Source of the DNA: Tsuneonella sediminis
GTDB lineage: Bacteria; Pseudomonadota; Alphaproteobacteria; Sphingomonadales; Sphingomonadaceae
Assembly: GCF_051912845.1 (NCBI RefSeq)
Contig: NZ_JBNCBU010000001.1
Location: 1,674,001 to 1,738,000, forward strand
Reading direction: 5' to 3'
Length of the DNA: 64,000 nt
Shown: positions 8,157 through 17,200 of the stretch, piece after piece
How positions within the stretch are numbered: the first letter of the stretch is position 1
How the letters are laid out: the number at the start of each line of letters is the position of its first letter
Position numbers and translations under genes: made by a program
Notes under the pieces: generated by a model
What the model saw: only the letters and a program-made list of their open reading frames with translations
What the model was told of the DNA's origin: nothing
The model's database searches: none

Positions 8157-8280
8157 CCCTATATCGGTGCATGTTTCCCGACACTTCACCCGACCCGTCG
8201 GGTGTAAAAGCGGCGTTAACCATCATCGCCCATACTTCCGAAACGGGGGGAGCGTCCCCGTCACCACGAAAGACACCTGA

Positions 8281-10668
8281 ATGCCCAGTTTCGCCCAGAA
8301 CCTCGAAAAGACCCTCCACGGCGCGCTCGCGGGCGCGGCCGAGCGGCGACACGAGTACGCGACGCTCGAGCACCTGCTGCTCGCGCTGATCGACGACGAG
8401 GACGCGGCGCAAGTCATGCTCGCCTGCGGGGTCGACCTCAGCGAGCTGGGCGAAGTGGTGCGGCGCTACCTCGACGAGGAATACCAGAAGCTGGAAACGC
8501 CCGAAGAGGCCGATCCGCAACCGACCGCCGGGTTCCAGCGGGTGATCCAGCGCGCGATCCTCCACGTGCAGTCGAGCGGCAAGGATACCGTTACGGGCGC
8601 AAACGTGCTCGTCGCGCTGTTCTCCGAGCGCGACAGCTACGCGGTCTATTTTCTCCAGCAGCAGGACATGAGCCGGCTGGATGCGGTAAGCTACATCAGC
8701 CACGGCATCGGCAAGGGCGGCAAGCAGCTCGAATCGAAGGCCCCGCAGGGTGCGAGCGAGAGCGAGGGCCAGCAGGAAGCCAAGGGCGACGCGAAGGGCG
8801 GCAAGGACCAGTCCGCGCTCGACCAGTTCACGGTCAACCTCAACGAGAAGGCCAAAAGCGGCAAGGTCGACCCGCTGATCGGCCGCGGGCCGGAGGTCGA
8901 CCGCACGATCCAGATTCTCTGCCGTCGCAGCAAGAACAACCCGCTCTACGTGGGGGATCCCGGCGTCGGCAAGACCGCCATCGCCGAAGGCCTCGCGCGC
9001 AAGATCGTCGAGGGCGAGGTGCCCGAAGTCCTCGAGGATGCGGTGATCTACTCGCTCGACATGGGCGCGCTGCTTGCCGGCACGCGCTATCGCGGCGATT
9101 TCGAGGAGCGGCTGAAGCAGGTCGTCAATGAACTGGAAAAGATGCCCGAGGCGGTGCTGTTCATCGACGAGATCCACACCGTCATCGGCGCCGGCGCGAC
9201 GAGCGGCGGGGCGATGGATGCCTCGAACCTCCTCAAGCCCGCGCTGAGCGGGGGGACGATCCGCTGCATCGGTTCGACCACCTACAAGGAGTTCCGCAAC
9301 CACTTCGAGAAGGATCGCGCGCTGTTGCGGCGATTCCAGAAGATCGACGTCAACGAACCGACGGTCGAGGACACGGTCAAGATCCTGAAGGGCCTGCGCA
9401 GCGCGTTCGAGGAGCACCACCAGGTCAAGTACACGCCCGATGCGATCAAGACCGCGGTCGAGCTGTCGGCCCGCTACATCAACGACCGCAAGCTGCCCGA
9501 CAAGGCGATCGACGTGATCGACGAGGTCGGCGCGATGCAGATGCTGGTGCCGCCGAGCCGCCGCAAGAAGAAGATCACCGCGCGCGAGATCGAGGCGGTC
9601 ATCGCAACGATGGCCCGCATCCCGCCCAAGTCCGTCTCGAGCGACGACAAGAAGGCGCTCGAGCACCTCGAGCGCGACCTGAAGCAGGTCGTCTACGGAC
9701 AGGACGTCGCGGTGAAGAAACTGTCGACCGCGATGAAACTCAGCCGCGCCGGGCTACGTGACCCCGACAAGCCGATCGGCTCGTTCCTGTTTTCCGGCCC
9801 AACCGGCGTTGGCAAGACCGAGGTCGCGCGCCAGCTCGCCAGCATCATGGGCATCCCACTCCAGCGCTTCGACATGTCGGAGTACATGGAGCGGCACAGC
9901 GTCAGCCGTTTGATCGGCGCGCCTCCGGGCTATGTCGGATACGACCAGGGCGGCCTGCTTACCGACGCGATCGACCAGCAGCCGCACTGCGTCCTGCTGC
10001 TCGACGAGATCGAAAAGGCGCACCCCGACCTGTTCAACATCCTCCTGCAGGTGATGGATAACGGCCGCCTGACCGACCATCACGGCAAGACGGTCGATTT
10101 CCGCAACGTCGTGCTCATCATGACGACCAACGCGGGCGCGAGCGACATGGCGCGCCAGGGAATCGGCTTCGGCGACGTGTCGAAGGAGGACGCGCAGGAA
10201 GATGCGGTGAAGAAGATGTTCACCCCGGAATTCCGCAACCGGCTCGATGCGATCGTCCCGTTCACCTACCTCGGACGCGAGACGGTCGCCCGCGTGGTCG
10301 ACAAGTTCATCCTCCAGCTCGAGCTCCAGCTCGCCGAGCAGAACGTGCACATCCAGTTCGACTCGGACGCGCGCGGCTGGCTCGCCGACAAGGGCTATGA
10401 CAAGCTCTACGGCGCCCGGCCGATGGCTCGCCTGATCCAGGAGAAGATCAAGCAACCGCTCGCCGAGGAGCTGCTGTTCGGCAAGCTCGCCAGCGGAGGA
10501 GAGGTCCACGTGAGCCTCAAGGACGGCCAGCCGGCCTTCGAGCTTACCCCCGCTCCGCCCAAGGCACGCCCCGCCCGCAAGAAGAAGGCGGCAGCGAAAA
10601 AGGCACCCGCGAAAAAGCCGGGCGCCGATGCGCAAGGCACCAGGGAAAAGGGCGAAGGCAAGTCCTGA
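8281..10668 (+). CDS. clpA: ATP-dependent Clp protease ATP-binding subunit ClpA
   Basis: AAA+ unfoldase that feeds substrates to ClpP; 795 residues. The N-terminal repeat domain (1-145) is followed by a charged linker, AAA-1 with Walker A GDPGVGKT (225-232), and AAA-2 with Walker A GPTGVGKT (about 504-511). A GIGFG loop near 625 occupies the place of the ClpP-docking IGL/F loop. No ClpB-type middle coiled coil is present, which favours ClpA over ClpB/ClpC. Unusual: the last ~40 residues form a Lys/Ala/Pro tail (RPARKKKAAAKKAPAKK...) that E. coli ClpA (758 residues) lacks. clpS is not adjacent. A strong terminator follows. Confidence 0.95.
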   Translation: MPSFAQNLEKTLHGALAGAAERRHEYATLEHLLLALIDDEDAAQVMLACGVDLSELGEVVRRYLDEEYQKLETPEEADPQPTAGFQRVIQRAILHVQSSGKDTVTGANVLVALFSERDSYAVYFLQQQDMSRLDAVSYISHGIGKGGKQLESKAPQGASESEGQQEAKGDAKGGKDQSALDQFTVNLNEKAKSGKVDPLIGRGPEVDRTIQILCRRSKNNPLYVGDPGVGKTAIAEGLARKIVEGEVPEVLEDAVIYSLDMGALLAGTRYRGDFEERLKQVVNELEKMPEAVLFIDEIHTVIGAGATSGGAMDASNLLKPALSGGTIRCIGSTTYKEFRNHFEKDRALLRRFQKIDVNEPTVEDTVKILKGLRSAFEEHHQVKYTPDAIKTAVELSARYINDRKLPDKAIDVIDEVGAMQMLVPPSRRKKKITAREIEAVIATMARIPPKSVSSDDKKALEHLERDLKQVVYGQDVAVKKLSTAMKLSRAGLRDPDKPIGSFLFSGPTGVGKTEVARQLASIMGIPLQRFDMSEYMERHSVSRLIGAPPGYVGYDQGGLLTDAIDQQPHCVLLLDEIEKAHPDLFNILLQVMDNGRLTDHHGKTVDFRNVVLIMTTNAGASDMARQGIGFGDVSKEDAQEDAVKKMFTPEFRNRLDAIVPFTYLGRETVARVVDKFILQLELQLAEQNVHIQFDSDARGWLADKGYDKLYGARPMARLIQEKIKQPLAEELLFGKLASGGEVHVSLKDGQPAFELTPAPPKARPARKKKAAAKKAPAKKPGADAQGTREKGEGKS

Positions 10669-10690
10669 GAGGACGGTCTTGCTGGGACAG

Positions 10691-10728
10691 GGGGCGCGGA
10701 GCGGGAACGCTTCGCGCCCCTTTCGCTT
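10691..10728 (+). terminator. Intrinsic terminator after clpA
   Basis: A 12-bp stem (10691-10702 with 10709-10720, one G-T pair) closes a 6-nt loop and is followed by TTTCGCTT. It lies 22 bp after the clpA stop and 11 bp before the exonuclease start, so it separates the two transcription units. Confidence 0.75.
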
Positions 10729-10739
10729 GAATCGACACG

Positions 10740-11744
10740 ATGGCGCGCGACTTCGCTTGGATCCGGCCCGAACCGTTTGGCATCCATGTCGTCCCCGCCG
10801 ACACGTGGATCGACCCCTCGCGCGCGGTTCCCCACGCGCTGGTCACACACGGTCATGCGGACCACGCCCGCGGCGGTCACGGCGTCACGGTCGCGACACC
10901 CGAGACGCTGGCCATCATGGACCTGCGCTACCAAACCCGCGACGGCGCCACCCCGGTGGCCTATGGCGAGACGATCCGGCTGAAGGGCGGCGTCAGCGCG
11001 ACCTACGTGCCGGCGGGCCACGTGCTGGGCAGCGCGCAGATCCTGCTCGAGCACGCGGGCGAGCGGGTGGTGGTCACCGGCGACTACAAGCGGCGACCTG
11101 ACCCTACCTGCCCGCCGTTCGAGGTTACGCCGTGCGACATCTTCGTCACCGAGGCGACTTTCGGCCTGCCGCTGTTCACCCACCCGCCGATCGCGGACGA
11201 GATGGCCAAGCTGCTGGGCCGCCTCGCCGCGCATCCCGACCGCTGCGTGCTGGTCGGTGCCTATGCGCTCGGCAAGGCGCAGCGGGTTATCGCTGAGTTG
11301 CGCGCCGCGGGGCACCACGCGCCGATCTACCTGCACGGCGCACTCGAGAAGATGTGCCGGCTCTACGAGGAATTCGGGGTCGACCTGGGAGAACTCAGGC
11401 TGGTGAGCGGAGCCTCGAAGGACGACATGCGGGGGCACGTGATCGTCTGCCCGCCGAGCGCGCTCAACGATCGCTGGAGCCGGCGCCTGCCCGATCCGAT
11501 CACCGCAATGGCATCGGGCTGGATGCGCGTGCGCCAGCGCGCCCGGCAGCGCAACGTGGAGCTGCCGCTGGTGATTTCGGACCATGCCGACTGGGGCGAA
11601 CTCACCCGCACGGTCGAGGAAGTGAACCCCGCCGAGACCTGGATAACGCACGGCCGGGAGGAAGCGCTCCTGCGCTGGCACCAGTTGCACCAGCGCAGGG
11701 CGCGCGCGCTCGCCCTCGTCGGCTACGAGGACGAGGATGACTGA
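10740..11744 (+). CDS. DNA-ligase-associated exonuclease (metallo-beta-lactamase/beta-CASP fold)
   Basis: A 334-residue metallo-beta-lactamase/beta-CASP nuclease of the DNA-ligase-associated exonuclease family. The two-metal motif HGHADH is at residues 37-42. A second conserved histidine/aspartate region (VVVTGDYKRR) and a C-terminal ISDHADWGEL motif, typical of beta-CASP enzymes, are present. Family members sit beside an ATP-dependent ligase, an Lhr-type helicase and the phosphoesterase PdeM, and are thought to process DNA ends during repair. Here the ligase follows on the same strand, but a minus-strand gene intervenes, and no helicase or PdeM is in view. Confidence 0.9.
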   Translation: MARDFAWIRPEPFGIHVVPADTWIDPSRAVPHALVTHGHADHARGGHGVTVATPETLAIMDLRYQTRDGATPVAYGETIRLKGGVSATYVPAGHVLGSAQILLEHAGERVVVTGDYKRRPDPTCPPFEVTPCDIFVTEATFGLPLFTHPPIADEMAKLLGRLAAHPDRCVLVGAYALGKAQRVIAELRAAGHHAPIYLHGALEKMCRLYEEFGVDLGELRLVSGASKDDMRGHVIVCPPSALNDRWSRRLPDPITAMASGWMRVRQRARQRNVELPLVISDHADWGELTRTVEEVNPAETWITHGREEALLRWHQLHQRRARALALVGYEDEDD

Positions 11745-11745
11745 C

Positions 11746-12084
11746 CTAGTTCAGCGCTTCGAAATCGGCCTTGAGCTTGGCCAGCGCCTCGGCGGGCAGG
11801 CGATCGCCGGCCATGGGAGCAAGCTGGTTGAGGCTCATCCCCTTGATGTGCTCGAAATGCTCGTGGGTGGTCAGGCCGGGAAGGTTGGCATCGAGGATCG
11901 CCTTGCCCTTCTCGTCGGCTGCGATCGCGGCAATCGGCGTGTCGAGGGTAAACTTCGCCGTCGCCGCCGCGTGACCGGCATGGCCCGCGTGATCGCCGTG
12001 CATCGAGTGGTCGGTGGCGGTCGCGGTCTGCGCGGCGGCCGGAGCGGCGATCATCGCGATCGCGGCGAACACAAGCTTGTTCAT
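11746..12084 (-). CDS. Small exported His/Met-rich protein, function unknown
   Basis: A 112-residue protein with a clear Sec signal peptide (MNKLVFAAIAMIAAPAAAQ, likely cleaved after AAA-Q or nearby). A short segment with seven histidines in a HSMHGDHAGHAGH pattern (about 26-38) follows, and then a small helical domain ending KLKADFEALN. The His/Met pattern is typical of periplasmic copper/zinc-binding stretches, so metal binding is plausible but unproven. The stop lies 1 bp from the exonuclease stop, and the start is divergent from the ligase gene (81 bp apart). It therefore interrupts an otherwise co-directional repair pair. Confidence 0.72.
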   Translation of the reverse strand: MNKLVFAAIAMIAAPAAAQTATATDHSMHGDHAGHAGHAAATAKFTLDTPIAAIAADEKGKAILDANLPGLTTHEHFEHIKGMSLNQLAPMAGDRLPAEALAKLKADFEALN

Positions 12085-12165
12085 TCGTGCGGTTTCCTCT
12101 GTCCGCGCGGCGGTCTTCCGGCCGCGCCCGCGCGCCTTGTAGCCGCGAAGCTGAACCCCGCCTAG

Positions 12166-13758
12166 ATGGAAGAGCTCGCCGCCCTGATCGACGCGCTGGT
12201 CTACACCCGCAGCCGCAACGAGAAGCTGCGGCTCATCGCCGAGTACCTGCGCGAGACGCCCGATCCCGATCGCGGGTGGGCGCTGGCCGCGCTGACCGAC
12301 GGGCTCGATTTTCCTGCCGTCAAGTCGTCGGCGATCCGCACGCTGCTGATGGAGCGGATCGACCCCGTGCTGTGGACGCTCAGCCGCGATTTCGTCGGCG
12401 ACACCGCGGAAACCGCCAGCCTCCTCTGGCCTCAGCCCGCCGCGCACCCCGATCCACCCAGCGTGTCCGAAACGGTAGAACTGCTGTCGAAGATGACACG
12501 CAAGTCGGTCCTGACTGATCTCCCCGTCCTCATGGACCGGCTCGACGCGTCGGGCCGCTACGCGCTGCTCAAGCTTGCGACCGGGGCAATGCGGATCGGC
12601 GTGTCGAGCAGGCTCGCCAAAGTCGCGTTTGCGCAGGCCTTCGACGTACCGGTCGAGGAGGTCGAGGAGCACTGGCACGGGCTTGCCCCGCCCTATGCGC
12701 CGCTGTTCGCGTGGGCCGCGGATGGCGCGCCGCCGCCGGACACTGCCAACCTGCCGACGTTCCGCCCCTTCATGCTCGCACACCCGCTCGAGGACACGGT
12801 GGTCGACCTCGCCGATTATGTCGCCGAGTGGAAGTGGGACGGCATCCGGGTCCAGCTCGTGCGGATGGGCGGCGAAGGCCGGCTCTATTCGCGCGGGGGC
12901 GACGACATCTCGGCCACCTTTCCCGAGCTGCTCGACGTGTTGCCGGTCGATGCCGTGCTCGATGGCGAACTGCTCGTGCGCGGCGCGACCCAGGGCGGCG
13001 AAGTGGGCGGCGCGGCGAGCTTCAACGCGCTCCAGCAGCGGCTGGGGCGCAAGACCGTCGCAAGGAAGATGCTCGCCGAGTATCCGGCGTTCGTGCGCCT
13101 GTACGACGTGCTGATCCTCGAGGGGGAGGACCTGCGCGAGCGGCCGTGGTCGGATCGCCGCGCGGTGCTCGAGCGGCTGATGGACCGGCTGCCGGAGAGC
13201 CATTTTGACCTCAGCCAGGTGGTGGAGGCGATCGACTTCGATCAGCTCGGAAGTATCCGCGAGGGCGCGCGCGACGAGGCGATCGAGGGCCTCATGCTCA
13301 AGCGCCGCGATTCCCCCTACATCGCGGGGCGCAGGACAGGGCTGTGGTACAAGTGGAAACGCGATCCGCTGCTCATCGACTGCGTGCTTATGTATGCCCA
13401 GCGTGGAAGCGGAAAGCGATCGAGCTTCTACAGCGATTATACGTTCGGCTGCTGGGACGGCGATCCCGACAAGGGTGCCGAACTGCTACCGGTCGGCAAG
13501 GCGTACTCGGGCTTCACCGATGAGGAACTGAAGAAGATCGACCGCCACGTGCGCACACACACGGTCAACCGCTTCGGACCCGTGCGCGAAACCGACAGAA
13601 GCCTGGTGTTCGAGGTCGCCTTCGATTCGGTGCATGAGAGCAAGCGCCACAAGTCCGGCCTCGCCATGCGGTTCCCGCGCATTCACCGCATCCGGTGGGA
13701 CAAACCCGTGCACGAGGCCGACCGGATCGAGAGCCTGCGCGCGCTGGTGCAGGACTGA
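12166..13758 (+). CDS. ATP-dependent DNA ligase (Lhr/exonuclease-associated type)
   Basis: A 530-residue ATP-dependent ligase. An N-terminal helical DNA-binding domain (about 1-200) precedes the nucleotidyltransferase domain, whose motif I is EWKWDGIR with nucleophile K223. DGELL (motif III), EGLMLKR (motif IV) and WYKWKRD (motif V) are visible, followed by an OB-fold domain. The size and the N-terminal domain match the bacterial ligase family that co-occurs with the MBL exonuclease upstream. It probably seals breaks in a repair pathway rather than replicating DNA, since NAD-dependent LigA does that. No LigD-type polymerase or nuclease domains are fused. Confidence 0.93.
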   Translation: MEELAALIDALVYTRSRNEKLRLIAEYLRETPDPDRGWALAALTDGLDFPAVKSSAIRTLLMERIDPVLWTLSRDFVGDTAETASLLWPQPAAHPDPPSVSETVELLSKMTRKSVLTDLPVLMDRLDASGRYALLKLATGAMRIGVSSRLAKVAFAQAFDVPVEEVEEHWHGLAPPYAPLFAWAADGAPPPDTANLPTFRPFMLAHPLEDTVVDLADYVAEWKWDGIRVQLVRMGGEGRLYSRGGDDISATFPELLDVLPVDAVLDGELLVRGATQGGEVGGAASFNALQQRLGRKTVARKMLAEYPAFVRLYDVLILEGEDLRERPWSDRRAVLERLMDRLPESHFDLSQVVEAIDFDQLGSIREGARDEAIEGLMLKRRDSPYIAGRRTGLWYKWKRDPLLIDCVLMYAQRGSGKRSSFYSDYTFGCWDGDPDKGAELLPVGKAYSGFTDEELKKIDRHVRTHTVNRFGPVRETDRSLVFEVAFDSVHESKRHKSGLAMRFPRIHRIRWDKPVHEADRIESLRALVQD

Positions 13759-13845
13759 CCGGCCGGATCTCCCCGCACGAAGTCGCGCCGCGCAACAGTT
13801 CGGCAACGGAGCACGGCACTCACGCCCGGTTTCCGAGGACCGAGG

Positions 13846-14445
13846 TCAGCCCTGAGTACGGCCGTCGTCGGGGTGGGGTCCAAGCGCTCCCGCCACCGCC
13901 AAAGCGTGATGCTTCGCGTTCTCGGCATAGTGGGCCACGCCCATCCGCATCCCGGTGACCGCCATGTCGTCGAGATCGCGCATCTTGCGCGCCGGGCGCC
14001 CGCCCCACAGCTCGCGCGCGCCCATCACCTTGCCTTCGGTGAGCATTGCCCCGGCGGCGAGCATCGCGTCCGTGCCGATGACCGCCTTGTTCATCGCGAT
14101 CGCGCCCAGGCCCACGAAGCCGCGATTCTCGATCCGGCATCCGTGAACCATCGCCATGTGGCCGATCAGCACGTCGTCGCCGATGATCAGGGGGCTGCCG
14201 TCCGGATCGCCCGGCCGCTCGGGATCGCAGTGGAGCACGCTGCCGTCCTGCACGTTCGTCCGCTCGCCGATAACGATCCGGCTTACATCCGCCCGCAGCA
14301 CGCAATTGTACCAGATGCTGGAACCCGCGCCGATGGTGACGTCGCCGATGATCGCGCAGCCGGGCGCGACGAACGCGGTGTCGTGGATACGGGGCGACCT
14401 GCCGTGGATCGGGATGATGGTCACGCCGGGTCGGGTGATGGTCAC
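13846..14445 (-). CDS. Gamma-carbonic anhydrase family protein
   Basis: A 199-residue left-handed beta-helix protein of the gamma-carbonic anhydrase (YrdA/PaaY-like) family. Hexapeptide repeats run from about residue 20 to 145. The three metal-binding histidines are visible at H72, H96 and H101 (LHC, GHMAMVHGC), so metal binding is expected. Homologues often have weak or no measurable CO2 hydration activity, so the physiological role is uncertain. Its ATG overlaps the stop of the upstream spermidine-synthase-like gene by 4 nt, indicating translational coupling in a minus-strand operon. Confidence 0.9.
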   Translation of the reverse strand: MTITRPGVTIIPIHGRSPRIHDTAFVAPGCAIIGDVTIGAGSSIWYNCVLRADVSRIVIGERTNVQDGSVLHCDPERPGDPDGSPLIIGDDVLIGHMAMVHGCRIENRGFVGLGAIAMNKAVIGTDAMLAAGAMLTEGKVMGARELWGGRPARKMRDLDDMAVTGMRMGVAHYAENAKHHALAVAGALGPHPDDGRTQG

Positions 14446-16643
14446 AGGAACTTGCTCCAGTTGAGGTCGGACAGGATCGACGCGTAGTCATCGGTCCAGA
14501 CCGCCCGGTCTTCCCGCGGCAGCGCGGACCATTCGGCCCCTGTCACCTCCCGGACGCGCTCGAGCCGTTGCGGGTCGCGCGCCATGGCGATCCAGACCGA
14601 AGGGGCCAATGGTGGCTTCACGCCGACGTCGCGGCGCAGGATCGCCGACAGCCCATTGGCGCGCGCCGCCGCCTCGAGAGCGGGGGCAAGGTCGATGTAG
14701 CGGTTCGAGATATGGAACAGCAGCAGCCCGTCACGCGCCAGCGTGCGCAGGTACACCTTGAACGCCTCGTCGGTCAGCAGATGCAGCGGCACCGCGTCCG
14801 ACGAGAACGCGTCGATCGCCAGGACATCGTAGGTGCCCGCTGGCGCGGCGGCGAGTTCCAGACGCGCGTCGCCGATCACCATGCGCGCGTCGGGCGCGCA
14901 GCGATCGATGAAGGTGAAGCGGCCGTCGCGCGAATAGTCGAGGACCGCCGGATCGATCTCGTAGAAGGTCCAGGTCTGGCCCGGCCGTTTGTAGCAGGCG
15001 AGCGTTCCCACCCCGAGCCCGACGATCCCGACCTTGGCATTGCGCCCGAGCAGCCCCTCGCCCGCGCCGAGAACGAGACCCACACCCGCAGAACGCCCGT
15101 AGTAGCTGGTCGGATCGAGCTCGCGCCCCGCCGCCTGTTTCTGCGTGCCGTGCAGGGTGGTGCCGTGGGCCAGCGTGCGCAGTCCGTTGTCGAAATCGCG
15201 CACGGTGTAGATGCCGAAATAGCTGCGGCTGCGATCGCCGGCTATCGTGGTGCGCAGCGAATCCATTCCCCCGAGCGCGAGCATCGACAGAGCGAGAATG
15301 CCGGCAAAGGCCGCGCGCCAGCGGACGACCAGCAACGCCAGCACCACCACTGCGGCGAGAAGGACCTGCACCAGGATCGGCGAGCGAGGATTCGCGGCGA
15401 CAGCGTTGGCGAGAAAGCTCACCGCGAGGATCGCTGCGGCAAGTGCAATGGCCATGACGATGCGGGACCGCTCGTCCGACCACCCGAAGCGTCCGGTCCA
15501 GCGCGAGTAGGCGGGCAGCGGGACGAGCAGTGCCGCCGCGACGATCAGCAGCGGATGCTCCCAGGTCCAGTCGAACAGGAGTGGCGCGAACAGCGCGGTA
15601 ATCGCCCCGCCGAGCACCCCGCCCGCTGACATGACGAGGTAGAACAGGGTCAGCCGCGCCGGCGACGGCCGGCTTTCGTAGAGGCGGCCGTGCAGGGCGA
15701 CGGCGACGACGAGCAACAGGGCGATGCTGGTTATCGCCGCCGGCATCGAGCCATTGGCGGAGACCAGGATAGTGATCGACCCGAGCACCATGACTAGCGC
15801 CGCGGCATGGCGCGCGAACGCATCGGCGACCGCGCGCCGCTCGGCGAACGCGATCGAGAACGAGAGCAGGTAAAGGCCGAGCGGAATGACCCACAGCAGC
15901 GGCATCGCGACGATATCCGTGGTGAGGAAGGTCGTCGTCGACAGCATCAGTCCCGAAGGCACCGCCGCAAGGGCGATCCACAGCGCGATCCGCCGCCATC
16001 CGATCGTCTCCGGGCTGGCGGGCGCCTCCTCGGCCACAGCGACCCGTCCGCCGTTCGCGTGCGGCAGGCGGCGGCCCGCCACGATCACCAGCACGACGAG
16101 GCCCGCGTAGCCGGCCGCCCACACCGTGCTCTGGACGGCGATCGGCAGCAACGGTTCGGCCAGCAGCGGATAGGCGATCAGCCCGGCGAAGCTGCCGAGG
16201 TTGCTGGCTGCGTAAAGAGGGTAGGGATCGCCCGCTCCGGGCTGGGCGGCGTACCACCGCTGCATCAGCGGCGCCTGTGCCGACACGGCAAAGAACAGCG
16301 GTCCGATCGTCGCCAAGAACAGCAGCGGCACCCACACCACCTCCGAACCGGGCGCGGCGGGTGGGAGATCGGCCAGTGCGATGGGCAGAGTCAACGCGGC
16401 GAGCACTAGCACGGCGACATGGATAATCGCCTGCCGCCGCAGGGATACCCGCCCCAGCGCATGGGCATAGGCATAACCGCCCAGCAGCAGCGCCTGGTAC
16501 ACCAGCATCGCGCTGTTCCACACGTTCGGCGCGCCCCCGAGGCGCGGCAGCGCCATCCGCGCCACCATCGGCTGGACGAGGAAGAGGAGGAAACTGCCGA
16601 GCAGGATCGTGGCGACGAAGAGCGTCCGCGGATTTCGGGTCAT
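14442..16643 (-). CDS. Membrane-fused spermidine synthase-like protein
   Basis: A 733-residue protein. About 12 hydrophobic segments fill residues 1-455. They are followed by a soluble Rossmann domain resembling spermidine synthase: KVGIVGLGVGTLACY as the nucleotide-binding loop, FYEIDPAVLDYS as the acidic ribose-binding strand, and YDVLAIDAFSSDAVPLHLLT in place of the usual DAF motif. This architecture is widespread in bacteria. Actual aminopropyl transfer is unproven, and a role in lipid or cell-envelope methyl/aminopropyl chemistry is equally possible. It overlaps both the GNAT gene (4 nt) and the carbonic anhydrase gene (4 nt). Confidence 0.82.
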   Translation of the reverse strand: MTRNPRTLFVATILLGSFLLFLVQPMVARMALPRLGGAPNVWNSAMLVYQALLLGGYAYAHALGRVSLRRQAIIHVAVLVLAALTLPIALADLPPAAPGSEVVWVPLLFLATIGPLFFAVSAQAPLMQRWYAAQPGAGDPYPLYAASNLGSFAGLIAYPLLAEPLLPIAVQSTVWAAGYAGLVVLVIVAGRRLPHANGGRVAVAEEAPASPETIGWRRIALWIALAAVPSGLMLSTTTFLTTDIVAMPLLWVIPLGLYLLSFSIAFAERRAVADAFARHAAALVMVLGSITILVSANGSMPAAITSIALLLVVAVALHGRLYESRPSPARLTLFYLVMSAGGVLGGAITALFAPLLFDWTWEHPLLIVAAALLVPLPAYSRWTGRFGWSDERSRIVMAIALAAAILAVSFLANAVAANPRSPILVQVLLAAVVVLALLVVRWRAAFAGILALSMLALGGMDSLRTTIAGDRSRSYFGIYTVRDFDNGLRTLAHGTTLHGTQKQAAGRELDPTSYYGRSAGVGLVLGAGEGLLGRNAKVGIVGLGVGTLACYKRPGQTWTFYEIDPAVLDYSRDGRFTFIDRCAPDARMVIGDARLELAAAPAGTYDVLAIDAFSSDAVPLHLLTDEAFKVYLRTLARDGLLLFHISNRYIDLAPALEAAARANGLSAILRRDVGVKPPLAPSVWIAMARDPQRLERVREVTGAEWSALPREDRAVWTDDYASILSDLNWSKFL

Positions 16644-17200
16644 TCGGTCTCCGTCCGGTCGCTTCTGGCAATCGAGTAGACGATCGTATCGCGGAGCGGC
16701 GGTTCGAAGCGCGGATCGACGTAATCGAGGTCTTCGCGCCGGCGCATCCCCAGCCGCTTCATCAATCCCCAGCTCGCCTCGTTTCCGTCAACCGTGAGCG
16801 CGACCACCTCGTCGGCGCCAAAGCGATCGAACGCGGCATCGAGCGCCGCGCTCGCGGCCTCCCTGGCATATCCGCGTCCCCAGGCATCCTCGCGCAGGCG
16901 CCAGCCCACTTCGAACTGGCCCGCGACCGACGAGCCAGGGGCATCGGCGCGCTTGAGGCCGCAGAAACCAAGCACCTCGCCGTCGGACTTTCGTTCGACG
17001 ATCCAGAAGCAGAACCCGTTGCGCGCCCGGCACGCCGATACCCTGTCGAGCAGCGCCTGCCGGCCCTCCTCGTCCATCACGCCGCCCAGCCAGCGCATAA
17101 CCGCGGGCGTGTTGGTTCCGGCGAAGAAACGCTCCGCATCGCCTTCGCGCCAGTCGCGCAGGACCAGCCGGTCGGTTTCGATGCGGACCCCGTCAGCCAT
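16640..17200 (-). CDS. GNAT family N-acetyltransferase (RimJ/RimL type)
   Basis: A 186-residue acetyltransferase of the RimJ/RimL-like branch. It opens with the typical IETDRLVLRDWREGDAE start strand. It contains WRLREDAWGRGYAREA, the acetyl-CoA pyrophosphate-binding motif A (about 100-115), and NEASWGLMKRLGMRR near the C-terminus. The substrate is unknown; relatives acetylate ribosomal protein N-termini or small molecules. The gene overlaps hemB by 8 nt and the spermidine-synthase-like gene by 4 nt, so it is translationally coupled on both sides. Confidence 0.87.
   Translation of the reverse strand: MADGVRIETDRLVLRDWREGDAERFFAGTNTPAVMRWLGGVMDEEGRQALLDRVSACRARNGFCFWIVERKSDGEVLGFCGLKRADAPGSSVAGQFEVGWRLREDAWGRGYAREAASAALDAAFDRFGADEVVALTVDGNEASWGLMKRLGMRRREDLDYVDPRFEPPLRDTIVYSIARSDRTETE

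Noticed and set aside
8059..9666. 535-codon minus-strand frame over clpA
   Set aside because: Antisense shadow of the strongly conserved AAA-1 domain.
14731..16671. 646-codon frame overlapping the spermidine-synthase-like gene in another phase
   Set aside because: Arg/Ala-rich translation without hydrophobic helices, whereas the chosen frame gives about 12 helices and a SAM-binding loop.
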